Below, in pieces: positions 1-12,300 of a stretch of 64,000 nt of DNA. Position 1 is the stretch's first letter. Each line of letters starts with the position of its first letter. Both the position numbers and the translations under genes were made by a program. The notes under the pieces are model-generated. The model ran no database searches. It was given only the letters and a program-made list of their open reading frames with translations, and was not told the DNA's origin. Source of the DNA: Prunus persica (lineage: Eukaryota; Streptophyta; Magnoliopsida; Rosales; Rosaceae); the NCBI RefSeq assembly GCF_000346465.2, contig NC_034016.1:9004027-9068026 (forward strand), read 5' to 3'.

Positions 1-394
1 GTCGGGTAAGTCATCTGAAATTTTCCAGTCTGCTGGAATTGGATGATTGGCTAGGAAATCTGCAATAACTTGCCCCTTAACTGCCTTTGCTGGAGTGTAG
101 ATGATTTTATATTGATTGAGAAGTAACGCCCACTTGGCCAAACGCCCCGTTAAGACTGGTTTTGACATAACGTACCTCAGCTCGTGCAATTAGATGAACC
201 GTGAATGCTTGCATGTAGTGCCTTAACTTTTGGATAGTAAACACAAGTGCAAGACATGTCTTTTCTATAGGCGTGTAGTTTAGTTCGGGACCAGTAAGCG
301 TTCGGCTTAGATAGTAGAGTGCTTGCTCTTTGTGTGACTCATTCTCTTGCGCTAAAAGGGCTCCAATTGATCTTTCTTGAGCCGCAATGTACAA
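1..394 (-). pseudogene. Ty3/gypsy RNase H remnant
   Basis: The minus strand encodes the RNase H part of a Ty3/gypsy pol polyprotein. The stretch ERSIGALLAQE, then ALYYLSRTL, ELNYTPIEKTCLALVF and KLRHYMQAFTVHLIAR is the classic connection/RNase H signature, in which reverse transcriptase is followed by template-RNA removal. An indel near base 175 shifts the frame (RAEVRYV for the usual R-A-D-P-V-R-Y). The tether sequence continues in another frame to the window edge, with words such as ADFLANHPIPADW. It is therefore a broken copy. The 5' part of pol does not continue above base 394, so it is also truncated. The element lies in minus orientation, opposite to the LTR at 1142-1829, and the two are unlikely to be one insertion. 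Confidence 0.88.
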
Positions 395-701
395 TATGAG
401 TTGTTTGCGTGGAATATGAGCTCAGGCCCACCTCGCACACCAAGCCTAATGCCTCCATGTTTCACTTCGAGCCCAGCACCTCCTTGTCTCAACTTCAAGC
501 TCAACACACGCAAGTCTGAACCCGCCAACCCTCTTACCCTCCAACCTTGCTTCCACACACACCACCCAAAAAAAAAAAAAAACTGACGCAAGAACATGAG
601 AAAACAAAGTGGGTTCAATCTTACCAACAAGCTTCTTGATAGACCAGAGGGTGAGTTCCTGCGACTGTGAAAAATATATATCAACGTCAGTTTCTTTTCC
701 A

Positions 702-733
<32 letters not shown>

Positions 734-1141
734 CGAGCACCAAATATCGAAGGAAAAGAAGACAACTCTCACCACTTGGGTTGCTGAGAATTCAGATGAT
801 GCAAACTTCAAAGTCGTAGACCTCCTTGCCGACAAGAGGAGCGTGGTGCAATTTAAAGAAGCCAAGGACCATCAAAGCTCCTGGTGGTACTAGGGTTTCT
901 TATTCCTAGTTTAGGAAAATATTGGATTTTGTATCTTGCTTCCCAAGATCTTACCAATATTAGATATTATTAATAATATCTCTTTTAAACAAAAAGAATA
1001 AAAAAAAAGAGGTAACTGTCAAAGTTCCATGTTGGAAGCAATCCAAATTATTGGAAAGACATGAAGAAGTAACACTTCAAGCTGCACCTCCTACATGTGA
1101 CAAAGCACATGCCTACAATGCATCATGAAGTGGGGGCAATT
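395..1141. other. Unassigned repeat-like DNA with TA microsatellite
   Basis: No credible gene. A (TA)n microsatellite lies at 704-734, beside an A run at about 568-582. The short open stretch at 760-893 (ending in SSWWY) has no domain I recognise. The last bases before 1142 contain a purine-rich GTGGGGGCAATT tract that looks like the polypurine tract preceding a 3' LTR, so this stretch may be the terminal internal sequence of that element. Confidence 0.5.
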
Positions 1142-1829
1142 TGCAGACAAAGAAATTTTGGTGCAATAAATTTCATTGGACGAGAAAATAATTAGGGTTC
1201 GGTGGATTGAATTGTGGGCCTCATAATTCGCACATGTGCATCAAAATCGGATTAGTTGTCAAAAAAGTGACACGTGGTGACATCCGACGGAGTGCATCAG
1301 ACGGTTTAAAATGAAGACAAAATTAAGGGAAAGAATCTTCTGTGATTGACTTTGATTTAAATCAAATATTAATTAGGTCAATCAATTGAAGATAATCTGG
1401 TTAAATTGCCAGATTATGGGAATTGATTTAAATCAAATCAAAATCCCACAAAACAAGGATTTAAATAGGGAAAATTATTTAGATCAAGCATCCTACAAGA
1501 GCCTATAAATAGGAGGCCTCAAGATGGAAGAAGGGGCTCAGAAAAAACCTAGCACTCAGAAGAAAAAGAAAACTCTCTGCATTCTTCACCCTACTTTGGA
1601 AAAGCCACCAAGCACAACAAATACGTGCCGGTTCCTTCACCATAGAAAAATCTCAAACATCAAACAAGCTTCGTGCTCCCTGTTTGATCAAGATCAAGTC
1701 TCTACAACCCTTGTATCAAACACAAATTTTCTTTAAACACTTTGGAGATCGAATCAGAGGATTCAATACAGAGATGTAACCCTAAATTTCATTAATACAA
1801 TATTATTTTGTACACGTGTTCTTGTCTCA
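1142..1829 (+). mobile_element. Ty3/gypsy-type LTR (probable 3' LTR)
   Basis: This begins TGCAGACA directly after a G-rich tract that fits a polypurine tract, and ends near TGTCTCA, giving short inverted LTR ends. A good TATA box (CCTATAAATAGGAGG) lies at about 1503-1517 and is followed by a CAAGATGG-containing R/U5-like region. The plus orientation follows from the polypurine tract and TATA box. The exact 3' end and a target-site duplication could not be fixed, because the internal region to the left is not intact. A similar LTR-type layout (AT-rich U3, then CTATAAATAG) recurs at 18243-18760. Confidence 0.6.
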
Positions 1830-1899
1830 TTGGTCTCAGGAAATTCATGTTTACAAGGTTATGTATTTAGGTGAATGATGATGGGTAATAGAGTTCAAG

Positions 1900-2095
1900 C
1901 TTGTATAGAAATATAAGTAAAATTATGTAATTGCAATCTATTAAACTCATAAGTAAAATCCTAAGTGAATTAAAATCGTAAGTAAAATCATGTAATTGCA
2001 ATCTATTAAAATCATGAGTAAAATCATATAATTTCAATCCGGTTGAAATCCATTACATTAAAATGATGTAATTACAATCTATTAAAATCTCAATT
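1900..2095. repeat. Diverged tandem repeat
   Basis: The phrase AAGTAAAATyATGTAATTGC followed by AATCTATTAAA recurs about four times with decay (starting near 1915, 1980, 2015 and 2060). It is very AT-rich and non-coding. The origin is unknown, and it could be the inner part of an old MITE. Confidence 0.6.
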
Positions 2096-5000
2096 GAATA
2101 CACCCCCCTAAAAGACCACCAAAAAAAAACAACAGGAAAAAAATAGTCTTATTCCCAAACCTAGTCCCAGCCTCGTCGCCTAACCCGCCACCAATAGCCA
2201 GCCAACCTACCCACACCCTCCTGGCCCCAAACGCAACAGCCCATATTCATCCCCAAAAGGCGAGGCCTTCCATACCCCAGCCAAATTCGTAGTGGCTTTC
2301 AACAACGTCATTCAAATAAGTAGCGAAAGGTCCAGTTTGTTACCCCTCACCATAAGGGTTTTCGAAATTAAGTCAAAATTTGGGTCAGGTCAAGGTTTTG
2401 GTGGTGTCAGAATATGGGCAAAATGGTGGGCATATGGAATGAGGCTGTTGATATGGTGACTTTTCTGTTACACTGGGGTCCTGACTCGGGTCAGGACCAA
2501 ACTATATCCCGGGATATTAAGTTAGGTTGATCTTCCAAGATAACCTGCACACTTTAAGCAATTAACCTATCAGAAGAGGGGAAAACTGGCGTGATACCAG
2601 TTGAACCCGCTCTGATGGCTAAGTTAGAGGTAGGTTTAGAGTGGAGAAGAATGGATACAGAGTTTATGGATAAGAAGAGTTATTACCTTTGTCCTAATGC
2701 AGATGAAGAGTATTTATAGTGGGGGAAATGAGAGATCATACCTCCTTAAATCTAGCCAGAAAGGCGATCTTCAACCATTACCCATACTGGGATCTGAGAG
2801 TGGTTACGGGCATCAGTCACTATGCTAATTATCAGGGATCAAGTCGCAAGGCGACACCTAGCTTGAATGTGAAGCACATTAAATTATCCATTCTAGCCAC
2901 CATGCTGGTATTAGGTGCGTGAAGTGACATGGCTTGACAGGGATTTGGTTGTGTTAGAGTACAAGCGCTTCTGCCTTTCTGGTCACATGACATCGTAGTG
3001 GGCCCAGGGAGATCAGTCTGGTCGGGTCAGTACATGAGCACCCGAACTCTGGGTCACACGATGTAGCCTAATAAGCTTGGCTGGAAAGCCTATTAGCAGT
3101 ACCTGGGGTGGTCAAGCTGGTCGAGTCAGTATACGAATGACCTAACCTCTATTGGCCACATGGTGCTTTTTTATAGGCTCGGCTATATGACCCATTAACA
3201 AGGGCTTTAGCATGCATTTTTGCTGAATCGATTTTCCTAGGAAATACGATGAGTAGAATAAAAATTTATGAAATCAATTTGTATTTCTTGTCCATTTTTT
3301 TTTTTGGGATAAATCCCGACTCTAGATTCTTATGCTTGTTGGGTGGTGGGTTTTCTTGGTTTTCAAGTTCCAGAGGAGTAGCAGATAGTGGCGTGGGGTG
3401 GGTGGTTGGAGTTGGGGTTTATAAGGTGGAGGTTAGAAAGGGTTGGGATGGGGATAAGGGTTTATTATTACTTTTTGTTTTAAATTAGTTTTATTAATAT
3501 TTTAAGCCATTTATGTTTTAAAAGGTGAATCCCACATATGCCACATCAGCAATTAAAGGAAATTCTAACAATAAACTTACGCCGGAACTAGATTGCAAAA
3601 AATTAAAAATTTTAGGGTATGTAATCATTAAAATTGAGAGTGCAGGCATGCCTTACTAATAAGAGTTCAAGGTACTAGATTGCAAAAAAATTCAAAATTA
3701 CTGGTGTTCAGGTGGGGGTGGGGAAAATGGTTGGGGGTGGAGGTGGACAAGGTGGTGGGTTGTTGTTGTTGTTGTTGTTAGGTAGAAAGGGAGAAGAGAG
3801 AATTGTGGTGGCAGATAGATACGCAGGCGAGTGGGAGGCACTAATTGTGGTGTCTTTTGGTTTTGTTTTAGTTTTTAGATCTCATTTTTATTTCTTTAGT
3901 TCATATTTATTTATTTTAAAATTCAATTAAAATAGTTATATTTTAAAATTAAAATTTAATAGTTTTAAATTTTTTTTAACAGCAAATTTAACGAAATGGA
4001 CCACATTACATTGGCTTTCCGTCTTCCACTGCTCTTCAACTTATCATTTCGTAGGATTTGTTTTTCAGTTGTTCCTCTTGAACTAAATATGTAAACTATA
4101 AGATAATATCATAAAGATGTTCTAATAAATTTCTTTCGTGTCTTCTTGTTGTGTTTGCACCTAAACTAAAACAACTCCACTTCAATGCCCTTGAAACTTC
4201 CAAAAAATAATTGATCTTTGATAAGAAAAAGAAAGGAAATAAATATTAAATTGGTAAAGGAAACAAAAACAAAAAATGTGATGCAACTAATACTCCCTAA
4301 CAAAACAATCTTCAAAGTAAGAAAAAGAAAGGGGAAAAAAAAAGTTTATCCAATGAAGTAAACAAAAAAATAGACATGCAAAATAAAAACATAAACTACG
4401 ATTAAAAACAACAAAAAAACTGCAATAAACTACTGCTTTATAACAAAATAATGTAGATATCAATAAAGTAAACAAAAACCGAAACTGCAAACAAAATAGA
4501 AAATGCAAATTTCGGCAGATACAAATATAAAATACTACTTTATAACAAAATAGTTCTTAGTTATAACGAAATTTGCATTTTAGGGAAGACTCTGCCGAAA
4601 TTTCGACAAAAAGTCTCGTCTCTTCAGTAAGTGGGCTCGACATCAGTATGATGTTGGAAATACCATAGGATTTGTCCCGGATTCTAAGGAATTTCGGGGC
4701 GGATCCTGTCAAAATACAAACCAACACCACTGTTTTCAGAAACTTCATACCAAGCACAATCATCATGAAAACTAGATTTAATACTTGTATATATAGAATC
4801 AAACTAAATGTATTACTGAATTAGAATCAAAATAATAACAAATCCTCAATTACCCCTACCTCTGAAGCTTAAAACTGCAAGAAGTAACACCAAATCGCAA
4901 AACAGACCCAAAGCTCTTTCTTGTTTCCTTCCAACCCAATCGCATGTGCTGAAGTTATGAAAGGATGACTTATGGGTGCTTAGGTGTTTGAGTTACAAAA

Positions 5001-6237
5001 ACGATCTGGTTTTCACCTACTCTGGAGATGAGAGAAGGATATGCTTTTTTTTTTCTTTTTCTGAAAGTGTAAGAAAAAAGAGAAGAGAAGTGGAACAGTT
5101 TTTGTGTAAAGAGGAAGAGAATGGTGGAAATGAAGACAGAAAGAAGGGATACCAATTAGTTTGGAAGTTCACAAAGAAGAGCACAAGTCAAGATTTGCAT
5201 TGGGAGATGATCAGTGCATAATTGTGTCATTGGAGGCATTCTATGGAAAAAGGTGCAAAAATAACATTGTTTTGGCCTTAACATTTTCATGCGAAATTGG
5301 ATTGAGGTAAATGACATGTGGTTCAAAAAAGACATCTAGAGCTTTCTAAAGAGAGGTCACCTGCAATTTTTTGGTTTCTCGAAGGTCATCGAAATGTGTC
5401 CCAATGTCAGAACAAGAATCTATTTTCTAGGTAGAATTTGAGGAACTTGTTGGAAGCTACACATGCCACATGGGAGTAGATATCAAGAGAGGCAATTAGT
5501 AAAAGTCAAGAAGGCTGCACAAGAAACTAAAAATGAAGCCAAAGAGAAGAGGAAGTAAAAAATGGCTAGCTAGAGGAGTTAACGGACAACTGGAGCAGTT
5601 AGCTTTTATGAGGCAGCTCAGAAAGAAGTGTACAACCCAAGCCAAGGGGGAGAACGAAAATGAGAGAGAATCACACAATAAAAGAGAAGAGAGAGCAACA
5701 AATACAAGGGGATTATTGACATTATTCACACATTCAAATTCAAAGACACTCAACACCACCAGAAAACACACCAACACCATACACACTAATTTTTCCTCTC
5801 TTGTAGCAGCACTTTTTTGTGGAAGCCTTGAGGAGCTCTTCAACATTAGAACTTGTTCTTCCAGGGGTTCTTCTTATCCATTTGTTCTTGTCTATTATGA
5901 TTAAATTATTGTTATTTTTGTTCATGATGATTATGAGTTTTCAAGTTTCAATTATGGTTCTTGTTTGAATGCTTGATCACTATTAAAACGTGTATGTTAA
6001 ATAGCTTAGTTGGAATGAATAGTACAATGGAACCATGCTTAAGTACTTATTTGGTTGTTTTAGACTCTTTGGTTCTTAATGGATTCTTGGTGCTTAATCT
6101 ATGTTAAAAACCCATGACTACGTTAAGTTTGTGAATTGAGAATACAAAGTTAAGACCAAACACCATGACTTAATCATACTTTAGAGAGAATTAGCCTTTG
6201 AACTGGAATTGGACTTGTTAACTTGAATGCTTGAGAC
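2096..6237. other. Unassigned intergenic or repeat-derived DNA
   Basis: I see no real gene in these 4.1 kb. Open frames are short, of low complexity (G-rich GTGGGTGGTTGG runs at 3340-3430, GTT/TTG codon runs at 3760-3780), and lack recognisable domains. The 2990-3160 part contains two related phrases (CTGGTCGGGTCAGTA and CTGGTCGAGTCAGTA), suggesting an old internal duplication. 5490-5960 resembles the R/U5 part of an LTR (TTCACACATTC, ACACCACCAG, then a TTCTTGTTC-rich tail), but no paired LTR or target-site duplication was found. Confidence 0.45.
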
Positions 6238-6240
6238 TTA

Positions 6241-6589
6241 GGCCCCGTTTGGGATTGTTTNNNNNNNNNNNNNNNNNNNNNNNNNNNNNNNNNNNNNNNN
6301 NNNNNNNNNNNNNNNNNNNNNNNNNNNNNNNNNNNNNNNNNNNNNNNNNNNNNNNNNNNNTGATTAGTACATAACACTTTTAACATCATCGTCTATTTTA
6401 GTCATTATTCACAGTTACAACAATTTTATATTAAAATTTACCAAACGGTTTTGACACTGATTTTTGTACTAACAGCACTTTAAAAATATTGTTTACCAAA
6501 CATGGAACTGCTTTACTTTACAGCTAATTATTTTCAAAACACAGCGTAAGCAACTTTTTTTAAAAGGGACAGCAATCCCAAACTAGGCC
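6241..6589. mobile_element. Tourist-like (PIF/Harbinger) MITE, contains assembly gap
   Basis: The terminal inverted repeats are GGCCCCGTTTGGGATTG on the left and CAATCCCAAACTAGGCC on the right (15 of 17 matching). They are flanked on both sides by TTA (6238-6240 and 6590-6592), the TTA/TAA duplication typical of PIF/Harbinger elements. No transposase is present, so it is non-autonomous. A run of 100 Ns (6261-6360) sits just inside the left end, so its true length is unknown. Its inner right half (CAGCACTTT, TTTACCAAAC) is shared with the neighbouring element ending at 11540, so both belong to one family. Confidence 0.85.
6261..6360. other. Assembly gap (100 N)
   Basis: Exactly 100 undetermined bases, which is a conventional gap placeholder rather than a measured length. 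It lies inside a MITE, where assemblies often break. Confidence 0.99.
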
Positions 6590-7428
6590 TTAGGCTTGGT
6601 TTGGGGTTACACTTAAAAAATAAGCAGCTTTGGAAAGAAGTTTTGCAGGTTTGAGTGTTTCATAAAACCAATCCAAGCTGCTTATTTTAAAATCTGTTGT
6701 CATCCGCAGCCAAAAACAAGAAGTAGCTCACACCCTGCTTCTAAAATCTGATGCGTAAAGAAGCATGCAAAGAGTTTAATGAAACTTCCAAATTGCCCAT
6801 ATTGCCTTTATTTGTTTCAAACTGTAACATCCCTGACCCAATTTAATCAATTTAATCCAATTTAATTCTTTTGTGAAATTACAATTTTGCCCTTAGGAGT
6901 AGGGGTACTTTGGTCAGTTTTTAATCCATAAGGATTTTGGGGAAATAAGTGGCACTGTTGCGTAGAGCTCACTCTCACAAGTTCGTAAACACGTAATGGC
7001 CCCAAATCGAAGTTTTAACGAAGAAGTTGTGGTAAACGAAAGTGCAGTGGCACAACCGTAAATTTTTCAAAGTTGGATTTTAAAAACAAATCAGCTCTCT
7101 CTCTCCTTTTTCTCTCTCCCTGCGACAGCTTTCCTCTCTCTCTCTGTCTCTCTGTCTCTCTCTCTCTCCTCCCCGCAATACTCAACTTCAGGTGGCGATT
7201 TCGTTGCCGTCCATTTCAGTCGAAATTGGTTGCAAAAGTTTCATATTGATGTCCTCTATCTAACCCACCCATTTTCCCAGTCAAAAACCCAAGGAAATTA
7301 AACTGGAATGACTAGAAGTTTGGGTATTTTTGAAGTTTCCGATGCCGTTTCCTGTGACTTCCATTTTCCTCGAGTGAGATATGAAACTTCATCTACTCTT
7401 CGTGATCTATCCGTTTATATAGGTATTG

Positions 7429-7859
7429 TAGATCGATTTTGAGGTTTTACAAATCGTTCATTATACCAATATTAGGCCGGCGATTTGGCTGTGATTTCAT
7501 CTAGCTCTGATCATGTTTTGGCCTTGGTCCAAGTACAAAATCACTCCCCATGTTAGTCTGAATGTATTGGTATAGGTATTGTAGGGTGTTTTCAAGAATT
7601 TTTCGTTGCCAGAATTTTTCTCAAGACACCCATGCGCTACCTTGGTCAAAGTAGATCGATTTTGAGGTTTTACAGATCATTCATTATACCAATATTAGGC
7701 CGGCGATTTGGCTGTGATTTCATCTAGCCCTGGTCATGTTTTGGCCTTGGTACAAGTACAAAAATCACTCCCCTTGTTAGTCTGAATGTATTTGTATAAG
7801 TATTGTAGGGTGTTTCAAGAGTTTTTCGTTGCCAGAATTTTCTTAAGACACTCACACGC
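7429..7859. repeat. 223-bp tandem duplication inside the LTR
   Basis: The segment beginning TAGATCGATTTTGAGG at 7429 recurs at 7652 with a few substitutions and 1-bp indels, giving two head-to-tail copies with period 223. Both copies carry the phrase AGGCCGGCGATTTGGC. The duplication arose within this LTR copy or its lineage. Confidence 0.9.
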
Positions 7860-8716
7860 TGCCGGAGTCGGGTGACGGAGCGTGGGCCCCTGTGTGGCGG
7901 CCCTTTATGTTTTAAAATGTTCCCCTTGTTGTTCTGAGCATGACAGCATGCTCCGATTCGGAATTGGTTACCGTATGACAGTCGAACGGATATTGCACCT
8001 AATATGTGATATCCGGGTTCAATAGGTTCGGACAATTTGATCTATCCCAATTTCAAAGATGTTGTTCCTTGTATCTCTAGGATCGTGTAGGAACTCATGG
8101 ATCGAGAATCGGAGTCCCGAATACTCCGAATCAATGATTCTATGTTTAGGCCAAACGATCTCCGTTCGATCTTATGATTGGCTTATATCCGACAGCTCAA
8201 TCAGGACTAAACTTACATGACTTGTTTAGTGGACTTTGTTGGACTCATAAGAACTTTTGGATCGAAAATCGGAAGTCGTGGGCCTCACGGCTCTGGTTGA
8301 CCGAGAATGGAAAGTTTGACCAAACTGTTGGCCACGGGTCTTTGAGACCATCTCGTCTTTTGGGGAAAGTACTAGAATGGACTTAGGATCTTTCTAAAGT
8401 TGTGTACACATGTTAAGTTTTCGAGAACTAGGGTTTTGAATTTAAATTCACGGTTGAGGTTGATTAATGAGTTTTGTTAATGAGTGGACAATTGTTTAAA
8501 TGTGCTTTGCTTTCGGAATTTTGGAATGTATCTATATCTGTTTGTGTTTATTTATGATATAAATTGGGATATGGGGATGGTGTGTTTTGATGCATGATTT
8601 GATGTTGATTGACGATATTTTCTGTGCGAACCTAAAATTAGTATTTGGTTAATGGAATTTTGAAAATGTGTTATCGGATTTGTTTCGGCTTTTACACTGT
8701 AACTTGAGAATACATA

Positions 8717-8775
8717 GTTATTATTATTATGGTTATTATTATTATTATTGTTATTATTACTATTATTGTCTTTAT
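8717..8775. repeat. TTA/ATT microsatellite
   Basis: An imperfect (TTA)n run. The apparent Asn-rich or Ile-rich open frames on both strands here are products of this microsatellite and not genes. Confidence 0.95.
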
Positions 8776-11543
8776 CATTATTATGTTTAAAGGCTTGCAT
8801 GTTGAGTGGGAAGTCTGGCTATGTTTATTTGTATATATATTTATAATATTGGAATATGGGTCTGTGCATTTCACTATCATATGTACCTTTCCCGGTTCGA
8901 TATGGATAATAACCACAAGTGCGTTGAGGTATTTTCCGATGTGTGAGATGTTGATTACCCAGGCACCCTTGGCGGGGTGTGCTGTAAGTCTTGATCGGTA
9001 TTTCGCTTGTGTAAGACTTATTTTAGCCGCACGTGTATTGAGTATTCTACCGTGCGTGTCTGGGGAGTAATAGTCCCCCAGTTACTGCTCATTCCCTAGC
9101 CACATGAGTATTGAGGATTCTACCATGTGGTCTAGTGAAAACAATCCTTCGATTGGATTGTTTCCCCTGGCACATGATGATGGTGTGGGGTGTGTATATT
9201 TATATATATATATGTGGGAAAACAGGTGTGATCTTTGTTTTGATGTTTGGATATTGGTTCTGGATTATTTAGATATCGAATTATTATTATAAATGTCTTA
9301 CGTGTTCATCTGAGTTTATTTTATTTATTAAGTAAATGAGTAATGCTTATTGGTTGAATAATGTTTATTGGTTTCTTTTGAAAATTTTGGTTGTGGGTTG
9401 AGTTTTATAGTATATAATTATATGACCTTGTGTTTTGGGATTTGGGATAGTGGTATTTAGTTCCAGCCACACGGACGTTGAGGATTCCGTCACACAGGCA
9501 TTGAGGATTTTGTCGTGCATGTCCAGGGATTTAGTTTCAGCCGCACAGGCATCGAGGATTCCGTTGTGCGTGTCTGGAAAATGTGTATATGTAAAGATAA
9601 AAGTATAATGGGAACAACGGTGAGATTTTCTTGAGCATGTGCTTGGTACATGCTATGCAAATGTGTGATTATTATTATGATGCTTAATTAGTGTTGTTTT
9701 GCAATGTACGGCTTGGATAGGGTATGGCTGCGAAAAGAAATGATTTTGGAACAATGATTTGAATTCCAAAGTAATTGATTAGTTTTAAAAGAGTTATGAA
9801 TAGTACTTGTGAGTTTCGGCAGGGAAATGATTTTGATTTGAGTCATGGAAAGAAAGGAGTTCTTAAAATATTTAGTTATATGCCTAGTGAGAATTGAAGT
9901 TGAGAATGAATCTAAATTTAATAGTGAGCTTTACTTGGACAATATCTGTATGTTTCTGAATTGTGATTCTTTTTGGTCATAAGAACTATGTGTGGCTGGA
10001 TCCCTCACTAAGGGGTATGTAGGTAGTTTGGGGTTTCACCTGGATGCAGCCGCGATTTAAACTATTGATTTTGTTGAGTTTGGTTTTAATTTCATGCTTT
10101 GGCATCGTTTTACAAAACTGTGGGGTTAATATGTTGAAACTTTGTTTTTATCCACTCACGATTTTCTGTTTTGCGCCCTTAGGCTGTAGTTGACTCGAAC
10201 CGAGCAGTCAGGCCAAGCCTTCTTCCTCTCGTGCTTCGGCTTAATTGTAGGACACTTGTCCATTTCTTGAAACTTTTACTTTGGTTGTTTAGCTAGAGAT
10301 TCTTAGACTGCTCTGATATTGCCCGTGTAGGGTTGAAGTTAAGGCAGAAGGCCAATTTTGTAATCTGTGTGCTGCTGCATTGTGTTTGTTGGTAGTTGGT
10401 ATTCTATTTCTCTTGTTTTTGACAGGTGAAAAAACTTTGGTAAAGTCCATTCTTCAGGGGAGACTGCTGAAATTTGGGTAGAAGTCTCGGCCCTCTTCTT
10501 CCTTTGTTTCGGAGAAGAGGTATTTTTAGTAAGTGGGTCCGTCATAGAATAGCTGTCGAACGGGAAGCAGGGTTCGTCATGAATACTGAGGTGGAATTCG
10601 GGTCGGGTCTTGTTACAAACAATTACATGCTCTATCCTCGTCATCCCAGGTTTGAGCCTCCCAAGTGTTGTTTCTTTTGGATTTTTTTGGATTGCTCGCC
10701 TCATCCTCTTTCTGCAACTTTCTCCCCTTCCTCAATCTATCAAAGCTGCCATCTCAACCAAAACCCCACCAACCCACCTCCCTATTTTACAGACCCAGAA
10801 TATCTTCTTCCCCTCCAACCCAAAAAACCCCAACCTTAACTTTACACTTTATCATCTCCACATCCACAAAAAATTCATCACCCAGATTACCCACCAGTTA
10901 TCTCCTCCAACAAAAGAAAACCAAACCCCCAACTTCCTTGCCTTCCCCACCAAAACACAACCCAATATTACAATCCCACTATTCACATCCATAGAGCAAA
11001 GAAAGAGAGGTGGGTATGTAGCATCGACGTCCCAAGCATCATCACCGAACCCAAATACCAACTCAAGGCTGCCAACATCCCAAGATCCCAGATCTTGATG
11101 AAATTTAAGAGATGGATGGATGGAGAGAATGAGAGAAAGGTGTGAGATGGAAAAGCTTACACTTCTGATAAAAAAAGACTTGCAGAGAGGGAGACCAAGA
11201 CAAGGGAGAAGAATGGTCTCTGTCAAAAAAGAGAAAGAAAGGAGAAGAATGGTCAAGAGAAAAGGGAGAGAGAAAAAATAAAGAAAAAAGATGTATTGAA
11301 ATTTCTTATCTTTTGAAAAAAAAACATAAATATATATATATTTTTTGTTGTAACCCTTTTGGTCATTATACACAATCACAGTACTTCTACAAAAAGTTTA
11401 CCAAACACCATTGCACTACTTTTTATATTCACAGCACTTTCACAAATATAGATTACCATGCTTCACTTCATAACTATTTATTCTTGCAGCACAACATAAG
11501 CAGTTTTTTTTTTTAAAGCACAACAATACCAAATTAAGCCTTA

Positions 11544-12300
11544 GAATTGAATTTTTATGGTGAAATTGTTTCCCTAGTTGTCCTAAAACTATTTTTAAAC
11601 CCAAAATTATTGCTAGTTCCCTTTCTGGTATTTTGTTTGAGCAGTGTGAAATCGACAGAAAAAATGGAGAAGATAGGAACATTGCTGAAAGCGTGAAATG
11701 CAAAATAGAGAAGATGAGCTGTTACCAAACATTTTAAATTACTTGAGTTTAATGTGAAACAATTTTTTTAATGAAAAATACAATCACCTTAATTTACTTT
11801 AAAAAATTCTTGAGAGAAATTACAAATATGGTAATAGTTGGGGGTGAATTGAGCAGTTTGCTCAAAAAAATGTGTGTATTTATAAAAAATTTTGTGTGAA
11901 ATAGGAATATCACTGTTTTATTGTCTTCAAATAATTTTAAATTGCCACATAAAAAAGTTATTATACATAACATATCGTAATTGATTGAAATAGAAAAATA
12001 ATGTCATCTTCGTTTCACACGGGTGTTTATCGTGTATTGGTAGAACACGTACCACAAGAAAAAGTAGAACAGAGGTGAGGACACCTGTGGTCGTGTAAGA
12101 AAATTCCCCATTTAAAAACGTACCTCTCTTTCTCTTTCACTTTGTATCTGTATCTCTCTCCTCCGTATCCCTAAATCCCTATCCTCCTGTGACCTGTCTG
12201 TCTACGCCGCAGATATCTACACGACGACGCAGAGCACCTGACGGCCTAAACAAAACAACCAACCAACCGAAAAAGAATCCTTTCTTCTTTGTTTCAATCG
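11544..12300. promoter_or_regulatory. Upstream region and 5' leader of the PHP gene
   Basis: No gene here. The distal part is AT-rich. The last 180 bases before the ATG at 12301 are pyrimidine-rich (CTCTCTTTCTCTTTCAC), as is common in plant 5' leaders, and include CCAACCAACCGAAAAAG just upstream of the start. A weak TATA-like TTTAAAAACG lies at about 12112. The transcription start cannot be set from sequence alone. Confidence 0.45.

Larger units (their letters stand above)
6823..10617 (+). mobile_element. Large Ty3/gypsy (Del/Tekay-like) solo LTR, about 3.8 kb
   Basis: This starts TGTAACATCCCTGACCC and ends GGGTCTTGTTACA, so the ends are TGTAAC/GTTACA, a perfect 6-bp inverted pair as in chromovirus-type LTRs. 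No gag or pol lies inside and no second LTR flanks it, hence a solo LTR or one long LTR. It contains a CT-rich leader (7100-7170), a 223-bp tandem duplication (7429-7859), a TTA microsatellite (8717-8775), a family of short imperfect palindromes (9025-9580), and a phrase GGATCCCTCACTAAGGGGTA near 10000 typical of this LTR class. A clean 5-bp target-site duplication is not visible (CAAAC on the left, AACAA on the right). Confidence 0.72.
6593..11540. mobile_element. Second Tourist-like MITE, split by an LTR insertion
   Basis: The left end GGCTTGGTTTGGGGTT and the right end (reverse complement GGCTTAATTTGGTATT) form inverted termini bounded by TTA at 6590-6592 and 11541-11543. The right part (11370-11540) is clearly related to the right part of the MITE at 6241-6589. 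Removing the 3795-bp LTR at 6823-10617 leaves about 1.15 kb. The inner segment 10618-11290 is C-rich on plus and has long spurious open frames on both strands, with no recognisable protein. It could be captured host DNA or a separate repeat. Pairing of these ends is my inference from the TIR and TTA match. Confidence 0.6.

Noticed and set aside
5496..5925. Frames of 116 and 123 codons on opposite strands
   Set aside because: No domain, no conserved motif, and no splice continuation. The sequence is more like an LTR leader.
8552..9070. Asn-rich and Ile-rich frames
   Set aside because: Caused by the TTA microsatellite within the large LTR.
10339..11379. Overlapping open frames of 109-175 codons on both strands
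   Set aside because: C-rich plus strand and its complement give long frames by composition. No domains, no splice logic, and they lie inside a split MITE.
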